Positions 26,236-34,605 of a stretch of 64,000 nucleotides of DNA are shown piece by piece. Positions within the stretch are counted from its first letter, which is position 1; each line of letters begins with the position of its first letter. Source of the DNA: Bifidobacterium reuteri DSM 23975. GTDB taxonomy: Bacteria > Actinomycetota > Actinomycetes > Actinomycetales > Bifidobacteriaceae. Position numbers and translations under genes: made by a program. The notes beneath the pieces are model-generated. The model did not search any database, was not told where the DNA came from, and saw only the letters and a list, made by a program, of their open reading frames with translations. The stretch spans positions 62,001 through 126,000 of the forward strand of contig NZ_JGZK01000002.1 in NCBI RefSeq assembly GCF_000741695.1, in the 5' to 3' direction.

Positions 26236-27687
26236 ATGGATCTTTTCCGCAAGAAAAGCGTGGATCAGCTGGTATCTGAATCCACTCCGCTGAAGCGTAC
26301 GATGCACACCTTTGATCTGACGATGCTCGGCATCGGCGCGATCATCGGCACCGGTATCTTCGTGCTTACCGGCAAGGGTGCGCTGACCGCCGGACCGGCA
26401 CTGTCCGTCTCCTTCCTGCTGGCCGCCATCTGCTGCGGTTTCGCAGGCCTGTGCTATGCCGAATTCGCTTCCATGGCACCGGTTTCCGGTTCCGCCTACT
26501 CCTACGCCTATCTGGCGTTCGGCGAACTCATCGCCTTCATCATCGGCTGGGATCTGATTCTGGAGTACGCCCTGCAGGCGGCCACTGTGTCCGCCGGATG
26601 GTCAGGCTACTTCAACAAGCTGCTTGAAGGGTTCGGCCTGCATCTGCCGGTCGAACTGACCGCCGCCTACGGCACCACGCCGGGCGTGACCACGTACTTC
26701 AACCTTCCCGGTTTCGTGATCGTGCTGCTCATCACGTGGGTGCTGTCCATTGGCATCAACCAGACCAAGCGCACCAACGACATCATGGTGATGATCAAGC
26801 TCATCATCATCGTGCTGTTCATCATCTGCACCGTATGGTTCGTGAACCCGGCCAACTGGCATCCGTTCTCCCCGTACGGCATCTACACCTTCCAGCCCGG
26901 CTCCACCCAGCCCTATGGCATCGTGCCGGCCGCATCCATCGTGTTCTTCAGCTTCATCGGCTTCGACGCCGTCTCCTCCTCCGCCGAGGAGACCGTCAAC
27001 CCGAACAAGACGCTGCCTCGCGGCATCCTGCTGTCGCTGGCCATCTCCACCGTGCTGTACATCGTGATGACGCTCATCATGACCGGCGTGGTGCCCTACA
27101 AGCAGTTCGCCGAGTTCATCGACGCCCCGGTCGCCGGTGTGATTCTGGCCACCGGCCTGAACTGGCTCGCCGTGATCGTGAACCTCGGTGCCCTGATCGG
27201 CATGACCACGGTGATGCTCGTCCAGCTGTACGGCCAGTCCCGCATCTGCTATGCGATGAGCCGCGACGGCCTGTTCCCGGAGTTCTTCGGCCATGTGCAT
27301 GAGAAGTACCGTACACCGTTCAAGGGCACGTGGTTCTTCGGCATCCTGACCGCGATCGCCGGCGGCTTCATCAACATCAACGTGCTGTTCGAGCTGGTGA
27401 ACATCGGCACCCTGACCGCGTTCATCATCGTCTCCGCCGGCATCCTGTGGATGCGCAAGACGCAGCCGGACGCGCACCGCGGCTTCAAGGCCCCGCTCGT
27501 GCCGTTCACGCCGATCATCTCCATCGTGTTCTGCTTCGTGCTCATCGCAGGCCTCAACTGGGAGACCTGGGTGCGATTCGCGGTGTGGTTCGGCCTCGGT
27601 CTGATCGTCTACTTCGCCTACAGCCGCAAGCGCTCCAAGCTCGTCGGCGAGACGGCTGCCGCTGAGGCTGCTGAGGCTAAGGACTGA
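26236..27687 (+). CDS. APC-superfamily amino acid permease
   Basis: A 483-residue transporter with twelve predicted membrane segments. The first begins at LTMLGIGAIIGTGIFVLTGKGAL, the GAIIGTGIF unwound-helix motif that binds the amino acid backbone in this superfamily. Other features are CYAEFASMAPVSGSAYSYAY in helix 3 and FFSFIGFDAVSSSAEETVNP in helix 6, and RKTQPDAHRGFKAP before the last pair. These patterns are closest to the cationic amino acid transporter (CAT/YfnA) branch. AGAGAAG precedes the ATG. It stands alone between alr and a terminator. Substrate not determinable. Confidence 0.92.
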   Translation: MDLFRKKSVDQLVSESTPLKRTMHTFDLTMLGIGAIIGTGIFVLTGKGALTAGPALSVSFLLAAICCGFAGLCYAEFASMAPVSGSAYSYAYLAFGELIAFIIGWDLILEYALQAATVSAGWSGYFNKLLEGFGLHLPVELTAAYGTTPGVTTYFNLPGFVIVLLITWVLSIGINQTKRTNDIMVMIKLIIIVLFIICTVWFVNPANWHPFSPYGIYTFQPGSTQPYGIVPAASIVFFSFIGFDAVSSSAEETVNPNKTLPRGILLSLAISTVLYIVMTLIMTGVVPYKQFAEFIDAPVAGVILATGLNWLAVIVNLGALIGMTTVMLVQLYGQSRICYAMSRDGLFPEFFGHVHEKYRTPFKGTWFFGILTAIAGGFININVLFELVNIGTLTAFIIVSAGILWMRKTQPDAHRGFKAPLVPFTPIISIVFCFVLIAGLNWETWVRFAVWFGLGLIVYFAYSRKRSKLVGETAAAEAAEAKD

Positions 27688-27720
27688 GTCCCCGCCACGG
27701 ACCAAAGTCAAGAACTGAAA

Positions 27721-27762
27721 CGATTGCCGGCCGATGCTGAACCCCTCGGCCGGCAATCGTTT
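27721..27762 (+). terminator. Terminator hairpin after the amino acid permease
   Basis: CGATTGCCGGCCGA (27721-27734) pairs perfectly with TCGGCCGGCAATCG (27746-27759), followed by TTT. Confidence 0.8.
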
Positions 27763-27812
27763 ATATGGAAAGGCGTACGCTGAGTGATGCCCAGCGTACG
27801 CCTTTCCATATA
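27762..27812. repeat. Perfect 21-bp-stem inverted repeat
   Basis: The arm at 27762-27782 is the exact reverse complement of 27792-27812, with a 9-bp loop. It lacks a T-run of its own on the plus strand. It sits between the converging 3' ends of the permease and the acetyltransferase and could end the latter's transcript. Confidence 0.9.
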
Positions 27813-27843
27813 ATCGCCATGCGCAAGTCCAGACACCGATAAT

Positions 27844-28386
27844 TCACCACTCGTGGCGCTGGTAGGCGATCCTCGTGGTGTCAGTCGGCCGGTCGACGAG
27901 CTGAATCAGGCCACAGCGGGCGAAACCGGAGCTTTCCAGCACATGCTGCATGGCCTTATTGTTGGGATGGGTGTCGGCGCGCACATTGCCATAATGCTTC
28001 AAGGCCCACTTGATGCAGTCGCGGGCCGCATGACGCACCAACCCGGATGAGGCGATGCGGTGGATGGTCACATAGGTGTCATTGTCGAGCCATGCGCCAT
28101 CAATCGACGCATACGTGGGATCCTTGCCCGGGCACAACGCGAACTGCGCCAGGATACGCTCGTGTCCGCCGATCGTATCCACCAGCAGCATCGTACGCTG
28201 GTTGGCGATATCATCGATGATCACGGATTCCCGGGGAAACTGCGTGCCCCACTGCGTCGGATTGCCGTTGGCAGCCATCAGCGCGCGAGCGCGAGCGTAG
28301 ATCGTCTGCATCTGCGGCAGATCACGCATGGTGGCATGGCGGAAACGCCGGCCTGTCGCTGCAGTGGCAGCACTCGACTGCGTCAC
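27844..28386 (-). CDS. GNAT-family N-acetyltransferase
   Basis: A 180-residue protein of the GNAT fold. It begins RFRHATMRDLPQMQTIYARAR, the usual first strand and helix, has DNDTYVTIHRIASSGLVRHAARD as strand 4 and the acetyl-CoA-binding loop, and NVRADTHPNNKAMQHVLESSGF, the hallmark of strand 5 with its Asn-Lys-Ala-Met motif. The acceptor substrate is unknown. The start is a GTG directly after GAGAGGTGAAAG, a strong ribosome-binding sequence. Monocistronic. Confidence 0.85.
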   Translation of the reverse strand: MTQSSAATAATGRRFRHATMRDLPQMQTIYARARALMAANGNPTQWGTQFPRESVIIDDIANQRTMLLVDTIGGHERILAQFALCPGKDPTYASIDGAWLDNDTYVTIHRIASSGLVRHAARDCIKWALKHYGNVRADTHPNNKAMQHVLESSGFARCGLIQLVDRPTDTTRIAYQRHEW

Positions 28387-28553
28387 CTTTCACCTCTCTC
28401 ACTCGTTGTGTCCGACTTCTCTCAATAATCAAGCCGTCAACGTCCAGTCCGTCGCCCAGCTTCGCCAGCTGACCTCAGCAGTCAGCCTCAATAACCAAAG
28501 CCAAACGGCAAACTCACGGATAACTGACGGTAAACCTACCATGCCTCGAGCAT

Positions 28554-28587
28554 AAAAATCCCGCCCGCGTTGCGATGCGGACGGGAT
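28554..28587 (-). terminator. Terminator of luxS
   Basis: On the minus strand ATCCCGTCCGC pairs with GCGGGCGGGAT (one wobble) and is followed by TTTT. The remaining gap 28388-28553 shows nothing recognisable. Confidence 0.85.
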
Positions 28588-28668
28588 AGGACGGAATCTG
28601 ACGTATCCTGCTCGTCAACCGGCAAGCAGGAATCGGAAACTCGAAACCGACGACCGGCAACCAGTCGG

Positions 28669-29163
28669 TCAGACGACCTTGCGCTCGAACGGGTCGGAGC
28701 TGATGCCCTCCTCGAGGATCTGCTTGGCCCATTCCTTGGCGGTGAACAGGCTGTGGTCGCGGTAATTGCCGCAGCTCTTCTCAGTGGTGGCTGGCACGTC
28801 ATCCCACGTGGCCTTGTAGGCGATGAACTCCAGCGACTCCTTGAGCGCCTTCGCCACTTCCTCGGTGGGATGCTCGCCCCAAGTCAGCAGGTGGAAGCCG
28901 GTGCGGCATCCGAACGGCGAGCAGTCGATATAGCCCGGGATACGCTCGCGCAGCAGCACGGCGATCGTGTGCTCGATGGTGTGCAGGCCACCGGTGGGGA
29001 TGGCCTGCTTGTTCGGCTGGGTCAGGCGCAGATCGTAGTTGGAAATCACATCACCGTGCGGGCCCTTCTCGGTGTCGATGTAGCGCACGTATGGCGCCTT
29101 GACCTTGGTGTGGTCGAGCTGGAAGCTTTCCACGACCGGCTTTTCGGACTGCTCTTCTGCCAT
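28669..29163 (-). CDS. luxS: S-ribosylhomocysteine lyase (AI-2 synthase)
   Basis: A 164-residue LuxS. It cleaves S-ribosylhomocysteine to homocysteine and DPD, the AI-2 precursor. Metal ligands are His61 and His65 in [11 protein letters not shown] and the Cys in [12 protein letters not shown] near residue 130; the catalytic Cys86 is in [12 protein letters not shown], and Glu64 is the second catalytic residue. AAAGGAC precedes the ATG. recQ lies directly upstream on the same strand, then metB and the cysK-like gene. Homocysteine made here could feed the sulfur amino acid genes. Confidence 0.97.
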   Translation of the reverse strand: MAEEQSEKPVVESFQLDHTKVKAPYVRYIDTEKGPHGDVISNYDLRLTQPNKQAIPTGGLHTIEHTIAVLLRERIPGYIDCSPFGCRTGFHLLTWGEHPTEEVAKALKESLEFIAYKATWDDVPATTEKSCGNYRDHSLFTAKEWAKQILEEGISSDPFERKVV

Positions 29164-29299
29164 TTCGTTGTCCTTTCCACTGTCAGCATTCGCGGTACCG
29201 CCAGCAATCGTAGTCGCCGCCGAACGGGATTACGCATCGACATCCCACGGTTCGCTATAGACGATAGTTATGGCGCGAGCCACTGGATTCGGCGACTGC

Positions 29300-31345
29300 T
29301 TACCGCGCATTGGCTGCGCTGGCTGCACCGAACGAAGCGACCGCCTCCATGAAGCGTTTGCCGTACAGGTCCAGCTTGCGCTGCCCCACACCGCTGACGG
29401 CCAAAAACTGTGCGTCGGTGACAGGCCTGATGAGGGCCATGTCCCGCAAGGTCTTGTCGGAGAAGACGATGTACGGCGGTTTGCCGATCTCCTGGGCGAT
29501 GGTGCGGCGCAGGTCGCGCAGCTTCCGGAACAACGCCTCGGCGTCGTCATCGGGAATATACGAGCCCAGCGCCGCACCGGATACGTTCGACGCTGCGACA
29601 CCGACGGGCACTCCCCCATCAACGTACACTCCCCCGCCGCGCACGCCGGTTCGTTCACCGGCGCCTCCGACCGTGCTTCCGGCAGCGCTCATACCGGCCG
29701 CTCTTGCCGACACCTTGCGCCGCAGCTTTTTCATCTCGTAATGGAAATCAGGAGAGGTGGTCTCCGCCGCGCGAGGCCCGAAGTGCACGATCGGCAGACG
29801 GCCTTCGGCAATGGTCAGATGACCGTCGGAGGTCATCTGACTGAGCACATCACGGATCAATGCGGTGTCGGTATCTTTCAGCATGCCGAACGTCGGCATC
29901 TGTTCGGGATTCAGACTCGACAATTCCTGGGCCTTGGAGCCACGCAGTATTTTGACGATCTTGCCTGAGCCCACCTGCTGCTGCACATCGTGCACGCATC
30001 GGCTGATCGCGCGTGCCACGCGGGTCACATCGATGGTCTCGAAAGTGCTTTCGCAATTCGAACAGGCACCGCACCTGACGGCATCCTTGGCGCCGCCCGC
30101 CTTCGCGGTATCCTCTGACGCAGAAGAAGCATCAGTGGAAAGCCCGGAAAGATCCTGGCCAAAATACCGTGTCATATACCGGTGCAGGCAGTCGGTGGTG
30201 CGGCAATAGCCCACCATGCCATCGAGCAACTGACGCTTGCGCAGGCGCGCAATCTCCTGTTCTTCGGGAGTCATGCGCTCATTCTCGTAATCGCTGTCGA
30301 GCAGCCGGCGTCTGGTCACGATGTCCGACTCGTTCCACAGCAGCGTGCAGCGGCTGGGCTCGCCGTCTCGCCCCGCGCGACCGGCCTCCTGATAGTAGGC
30401 CTCGATGGATTCAGGCATGTTGTAATGAATCACGAAGCGGACGTCCGGCTTGTCGATTCCCATACCGAACGCGTTGGTGGCCACCACCACCGGCACCTTG
30501 TCGGTGATGAAGTCGCGCTGCGCCCGTTCGCGCACATCAGATGCCATGCCGCCATGGTAGGCGACCGCCGTATGGCCCATCTGGTTCAACGTGGCGGCGA
30601 GCGCCTCAGTGGTTTTGCGGGTGGCGCAATAGATGATGCCGCATTCATCCGGGTGCTCCGCCACATAATCCGACACCCATGCAGCCTTGTATTTGGTTTC
30701 CAGCTTGACCACGTCGAAATACAGATTCGGCCGGTCGAATCCGGTGACGGTGACCGCCGGCTCGCGCAATCCGAGCAGACCAACGATATCCTTGCGCACG
30801 TTTTCGGTGGCGGTGGCGGTGAATGCGCCGATCGGCGGGCGCTGCGGCAGTCCCGCAATGAATTCGCCGATGCCCAGATACGACGAGCGGAAATCCTGCC
30901 CCCACTGGGAGACGCAATGCGCCTCGTCCACGGCAATCAAGGCAATCGGAGTGCGCGCGGCGAAATCACGGAATCTTCGTGTTTCCAGACGTTCCGGCGC
31001 CACATAGAGCAGTTTGATCTGTCCGGCTGCCGCCTGCGCCAGCACCATGGCCTGCTCGTCCGGGTCCTGGGTGGTGTTGACGAACGCGGCAGACAGACCG
31101 AGATCGTTGAGCGCATCAACCTGATCGCGCATCAGAGAGATCAGCGGCGAAACCACCAACGTGAGTCCCGGCATCAGGGCGGCGGGAATCTGGTAGCACA
31201 CGGATTTGCCCGCGCCGGTCGGCATCACGCCCAACACGTCCCGACCGGTCAGAAGCGCCTCGACGATGCCGAGCTGGCCGGGCCGGAACGAATCGTAGCC
31301 GAAATACTGTTTAAGCGCCCCCAGCGCCGCCTCACGTGCCGTCAT
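29300..31345 (-). CDS. recQ: ATP-dependent DNA helicase RecQ
   Basis: A 681-residue RecQ helicase. It has Walker A MPTGAGKSVCYQ, the DEAH box in AVDEAHCVSQWGQDFR with the aromatic-rich loop, motif IV-VI elements (AYHGGMASDVRERAQ, NAFGMGIDKPDVRFVIH, YYQEAGRAGRDGEPS), and a zinc-binding region with Cys in GYCRTTDCLHRYM and RCGACSNCES. After the RQC domain a Gly/Ala-rich linker (about 555-600) leads to an HRDC domain (FRKLRDLRRTIAQEIGKPP to SGVGQRKLDLYGKRF). The ATG at 31345 was chosen over an upstream TTG. It repairs stalled forks and recombination intermediates. Confidence 0.96.
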   Translation of the reverse strand: MTAREAALGALKQYFGYDSFRPGQLGIVEALLTGRDVLGVMPTGAGKSVCYQIPAALMPGLTLVVSPLISLMRDQVDALNDLGLSAAFVNTTQDPDEQAMVLAQAAAGQIKLLYVAPERLETRRFRDFAARTPIALIAVDEAHCVSQWGQDFRSSYLGIGEFIAGLPQRPPIGAFTATATENVRKDIVGLLGLREPAVTVTGFDRPNLYFDVVKLETKYKAAWVSDYVAEHPDECGIIYCATRKTTEALAATLNQMGHTAVAYHGGMASDVRERAQRDFITDKVPVVVATNAFGMGIDKPDVRFVIHYNMPESIEAYYQEAGRAGRDGEPSRCTLLWNESDIVTRRRLLDSDYENERMTPEEQEIARLRKRQLLDGMVGYCRTTDCLHRYMTRYFGQDLSGLSTDASSASEDTAKAGGAKDAVRCGACSNCESTFETIDVTRVARAISRCVHDVQQQVGSGKIVKILRGSKAQELSSLNPEQMPTFGMLKDTDTALIRDVLSQMTSDGHLTIAEGRLPIVHFGPRAAETTSPDFHYEMKKLRRKVSARAAGMSAAGSTVGGAGERTGVRGGGVYVDGGVPVGVAASNVSGAALGSYIPDDDAEALFRKLRDLRRTIAQEIGKPPYIVFSDKTLRDMALIRPVTDAQFLAVSGVGQRKLDLYGKRFMEAVASFGAASAANAR

Positions 31346-31378
31346 GACATACAACCATAGCGCACGGGGGCGCGTGAT

Positions 31379-32563
31379 TCACAGGCGCTCGAGCGCCTGC
31401 TTGAGGTCGGCGATGAGGTCGTCGGCGTTCTCGATGCCCACCGAGATGCGGATCAGGTTGGCAGGCACCTGCAACGTGGTGCCGGCCACGGAGGCGTGGG
31501 TCATGGCCGCCGGCACCTCGATCAGGCTCTCCACACCGCCAAGCGATTCGGCGAGCGTGAAGATCTCGGTATGGTCCACGAACCGCTTGGCCGCCTCGGC
31601 ACCAGCGGCCAGCTGCACGGAGACGATGCCGCCGAATCCACCGTGCATCTGGCGTGCGGCGATCTCATGGCCCGGATGGGATTCGAGGCCCGGATACCAG
31701 ACGCGCTCAATCACGTCGGAGGGCTGGGATTCCAGCCATTCGGCCACCTTCAGCGCATTGGCGCTGTGGCGCTTGACACGCAGGTCCAGCGTCTTGAGAC
31801 CGCGGATATCCAGCCAGGAGTCGAACGGAGAGGGCACCGCTCCGGCCGCGTTCTGCAGGAACGCCACCTTCTCGCGAGTCTCCTCGTCGTTGAGCACCAC
31901 GGCACCGCCCACCACGTCGGAGTGGCCGCCGATGTACTTGGTGGTGGAGTAGACCACCGCGTCAGCGCCCTCATCCAGCGGATGCTGCAGTGCCGGGGAT
32001 GCGAAAGTGTTGTCGACCACGACCTTGGTGCCATACTTGTGCGCCACTTCGGCGGTGGCTGCGATGTCGGTGATGTTCAGCAGCGGGTTGGAGGGGGTTT
32101 CGACCCACACGTACGCATAGTGCTTGGCGGCGAGTGCCGTCTCCACGGCGGCGAGGTCGGTGATGTCCACCACGTCGAGCCCCACGCCCCACGGCACGAA
32201 CACCTTGGCGAGCAAACGGTAGGTGCCGCCGTATACGTCGTTGCCGAGCAGGATGTTGTCGCCGGGCTTGATGGTGGAACGCAGCAGCACGTCGATGGCG
32301 GCGAGACCCGAGGAGAAGCTCAGCGCGTATTTCGCGCCTTCCACGGAGGCGAGCTGTTCGTCGAAGCTGGTGCGCGTGGGGTTGATGGAACGCGAGTAGT
32401 CATGCCCGCCGCGCAGACCGAGCACGCCGTCCTGCTTGAAGGTGGAGGTGGCGTAGATCGGGGTCACCACGGCTCCGGTGGTCGGATCGGGCTCCTGGCC
32501 GGCGTGGATGGCACGGGTGGCAAGGGCATTGGATGCGAACTTGGCGTTGTATTCGGCGGACAT
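31379..32563 (-). CDS. metB: Cystathionine gamma-synthase/lyase family enzyme
   Basis: A 394-residue Cys/Met-metabolism PLP enzyme. The N-terminus ATRAIHAGQEPDPTTGAVV and the tyrosine-bearing YSRSINPTRTSFDEQLASVE are conserved, the PLP Lys lies in VVYSTTKYIGGHSDVVGG, and ESLGGVESLIEVPAAMTHAS closes the active site. Sequence alone does not separate gamma-synthase (MetB, O-acylhomoserine plus cysteine) from gamma-lyase (cystathionine to cysteine). Its neighbour at 32737 resembles cystathionine beta-synthase, which favours a transsulfuration role. AAAGGAA precedes the ATG. Confidence 0.92.
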   Translation of the reverse strand: MSAEYNAKFASNALATRAIHAGQEPDPTTGAVVTPIYATSTFKQDGVLGLRGGHDYSRSINPTRTSFDEQLASVEGAKYALSFSSGLAAIDVLLRSTIKPGDNILLGNDVYGGTYRLLAKVFVPWGVGLDVVDITDLAAVETALAAKHYAYVWVETPSNPLLNITDIAATAEVAHKYGTKVVVDNTFASPALQHPLDEGADAVVYSTTKYIGGHSDVVGGAVVLNDEETREKVAFLQNAAGAVPSPFDSWLDIRGLKTLDLRVKRHSANALKVAEWLESQPSDVIERVWYPGLESHPGHEIAARQMHGGFGGIVSVQLAAGAEAAKRFVDHTEIFTLAESLGGVESLIEVPAAMTHASVAGTTLQVPANLIRISVGIENADDLIADLKQALERL

Positions 32564-32682
32564 GTGTTGTTCCTTTCGGTGTATTCCGTATTCGAGGGTA
32601 AGTCAGGGTTGGTCAGTGAATGCGCGTGTTGATATCAGCGTTATTGATAGCGGGTTATCGCGGGAATTGCCTTTGTTGATGC

Positions 32683-32726
32683 GCGGTCGATGCGGCCGCA
32701 CTGGCCGCACTGGCCGCATCGACCGC
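32683..32726 (-). terminator. Long GC-rich hairpin between the cysK-like gene and metB
   Basis: GCGGTCGATGCGGCC (32683-32697) pairs perfectly with GGCCGCATCGACCGC (32712-32726). The loop is itself built of GGCC/ACTG repeats. There is no T-run, so it may be an attenuator or stabiliser and not a classical terminator. Confidence 0.6.
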
Positions 32727-32736
32727 TTTCCGCCAG

Positions 32737-33807
32737 TCAGCTTTCGCTGACGGTCTTCCCGGCCGTCTCGTCGGGGGACGGCTGGGAGAGGTATTGTTCG
32801 GCAAGCGACGGCTTGGCGGTGCGATCCACGATGTCGCCGTAGCCGTTGGCGCGCATCCAGTCGTCGTTGAAGATCTTCTCCAGGTAGCTGCGGCCGGAAT
32901 CGGGGGCCAAGACCACCACCAGCTGGTTCTCGTCCAGATCGTTGGCGAGCGCGTACTTGATGGCGCTGGCCACGGCCATGCCGGACGAGCCGCCGACCAG
33001 CAGCGCCTCCTCGCCGGCGAGCCTGCGGGTCATCTCGAACGCCTCGGCATCGTTCACCTTGACGATGTCGTCGGTGATGTTCCGGTCGAAGGCCTTGGGG
33101 TAGAAGTCCTCCCCCACGCCCTCGATGTCGTATTGGTGCACGTCGGCCAGTGAATCGGCGGAGTAGATAGAGCCTTCCGGATCGGAACCGATGACCTTGA
33201 CCGCACCGTTCGAGGCTTCTTTCAGATACTTGCCGGTACCGGAGATGGTGCCGCCAGTGCCGATGCCCGCCACGAAGTGCGTGACCTTATGGTCGGTGGC
33301 CTCCCAAATCTCCGGACCGGTGGTGTAGTAGTGGCTTTCCGGGCCGTTCGGATTGTCGTACTGGTTCGGACGGAAGCCGCCGGGAATCTCGTTGGCGAGG
33401 CGTTCGGCGACCTGGTAGTAGGAGCGCGGGTCGTCCGGGCCGGCATCGGTGGGTGTGACGATGACTTCGGCACCGTAGGCGCGCAGCACCGCACGCTTGG
33501 ATTCGGAGACCTTGTCCGGCAGGGTGAAGATCGTACGGTATCCGCGCTGCTGGGCGACCAGGGCAAGGCCGACGCCGGTGTTGCCGGAGGTGGGCTCTAC
33601 GATGACGCCGCCAGGCTTCAGTTGGCCGGACCGCTCGGCTGCATCGATGATGCGCTCGGCGATGCGATCCTTGGAGGAGCCGCCCGGATTGAAGTATTCG
33701 ACCTTGACGGCGATGGTGGCTTTGACGCCGAGGCTTTGGGGGATGTGGTTGAGCTTGACGAGCGGGGTGTTGCCGATGAGTTCCGCGAGGCTGCTGTGGA
33801 CGGTCAT
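32737..33807 (-). CDS. cysK: Cysteine synthase / cystathionine beta-synthase-like PLP enzyme
   Basis: A 356-residue fold-type II PLP enzyme. Lys46 in GGSSKDRIAERII is the cofactor lysine, EPTSGNTGVGLAL is the substrate loop, GIGTGGTISGTGKYL binds the PLP phosphate, and GGSSGMAVASAI lies near the C-terminus. The long YYTTGPEIWEATD and SIYSADSLADVHQYDIEGVGEDF stretches are typical of the cystathionine beta-synthase branch, so reverse transsulfuration is likely, although no regulatory CBS domains follow. The last codons (KTVSES then stop) lie in a copy of the dispersed GTCAGC hairpin. AAAGGAT precedes the ATG. Confidence 0.88.
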   Translation of the reverse strand: MTVHSSLAELIGNTPLVKLNHIPQSLGVKATIAVKVEYFNPGGSSKDRIAERIIDAAERSGQLKPGGVIVEPTSGNTGVGLALVAQQRGYRTIFTLPDKVSESKRAVLRAYGAEVIVTPTDAGPDDPRSYYQVAERLANEIPGGFRPNQYDNPNGPESHYYTTGPEIWEATDHKVTHFVAGIGTGGTISGTGKYLKEASNGAVKVIGSDPEGSIYSADSLADVHQYDIEGVGEDFYPKAFDRNITDDIVKVNDAEAFEMTRRLAGEEALLVGGSSGMAVASAIKYALANDLDENQLVVVLAPDSGRSYLEKIFNDDWMRANGYGDIVDRTAKPSLAEQYLSQPSPDETAGKTVSES

Positions 33808-34199
33808 GATGGGAATCCTTTGCTGTACGGGTGACGGTTGACTGGTGGGTCTGTTGATTGTCGTGAACCGACGTCCGCAGGCGAGTGGATATGTGTGGAT
33901 GACCTTGTGATGTTGAGATTCGTCGGGTTGTGTTGCGGCCGAGTTCCCGCTTCACCTGTACCCTATAGCTTTTCCTAATTACTTCACCTGCATGGCATCT
34001 TCTGCCGCTTCTTTGGCAATCAGGAAACAACAATGGCGGCCGATTCGCCGCTCTACGAATGCTCTATCTCAAGTTATGCGTCACTCACCGCTCGCCCTGG
34101 GGGCGTCGGTCAGCGACAACAACATGAGATGAACTGCATGCCTCATATGATAGCACAGGGCACACCATAGGCGTGTCGCACGTAACCGCATTCCGGACA
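33808..34199. other. Non-coding leader region upstream of the cysK-like gene
   Basis: No credible gene, riboswitch or promoter pair was recognised in these 392 bases. The array starting at 34200 follows. Confidence 0.5.
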
Positions 34200-34560
34200 G
34201 CAACGATTCTGCCAAGGTGCGAGGCAGATTAGCGGAATAACTTACCGCCGCCAGCCAAGACGGCAGAATCGTTGCACTCCAGAACCCCAGACCAGCAACG
34301 ATTCTGCCAACGCCCACCGCACGTCGGCGCCACCAAGCCACTTCCCACCGCATCATGGCAGAAACGTTGCACTTCAACATCCAGCAACAGCAACGATTCT
34401 GCCAAGGCGCGAGGCGGATCGACAGAATGGCTTACTGCCGCCAGCCAAGACGGCAGAATCGTTGCACTCCAGAACCCCAGACCAGCAACGATTCTGCCAA
34501 CGCCCACCGCACGTCGGCGCCACCAAGCCACTTCCCACCGCATCATGGCAGAATCGTTGC
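34200..34560. repeat. Eight-arm inverted-motif array, GCAACGATTCTGCC family, period 95
   Basis: Forward copies start at 34200, 34295, 34390 and 34485, exactly 95 bp apart. Reverse copies lie at 34262-34275, 34357-34370 (one mismatch), 34452-34465 and 34547-34560, again 95 bp apart. Forward-to-reverse gaps are always 48 bp and reverse-to-forward gaps 19 bp. The intervening sequences alternate, so units 1 and 3 match each other, as do 2 and 4, showing a 190-bp higher-order tandem duplication. It lies beyond the 3' end of the MATE gene. Confidence 0.97.
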
Positions 34561-34605
34561 CCACCGACTGCGACACAGCACGACTCTCCGTCCCGGCCAG
34601 ATGCA

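Noticed and set aside
33808..34199. Sulfur-related riboswitch upstream of the cysK-like gene
   Set aside because: No SAM or other known aptamer core could be recognised by eye; a covariance search would settle it.
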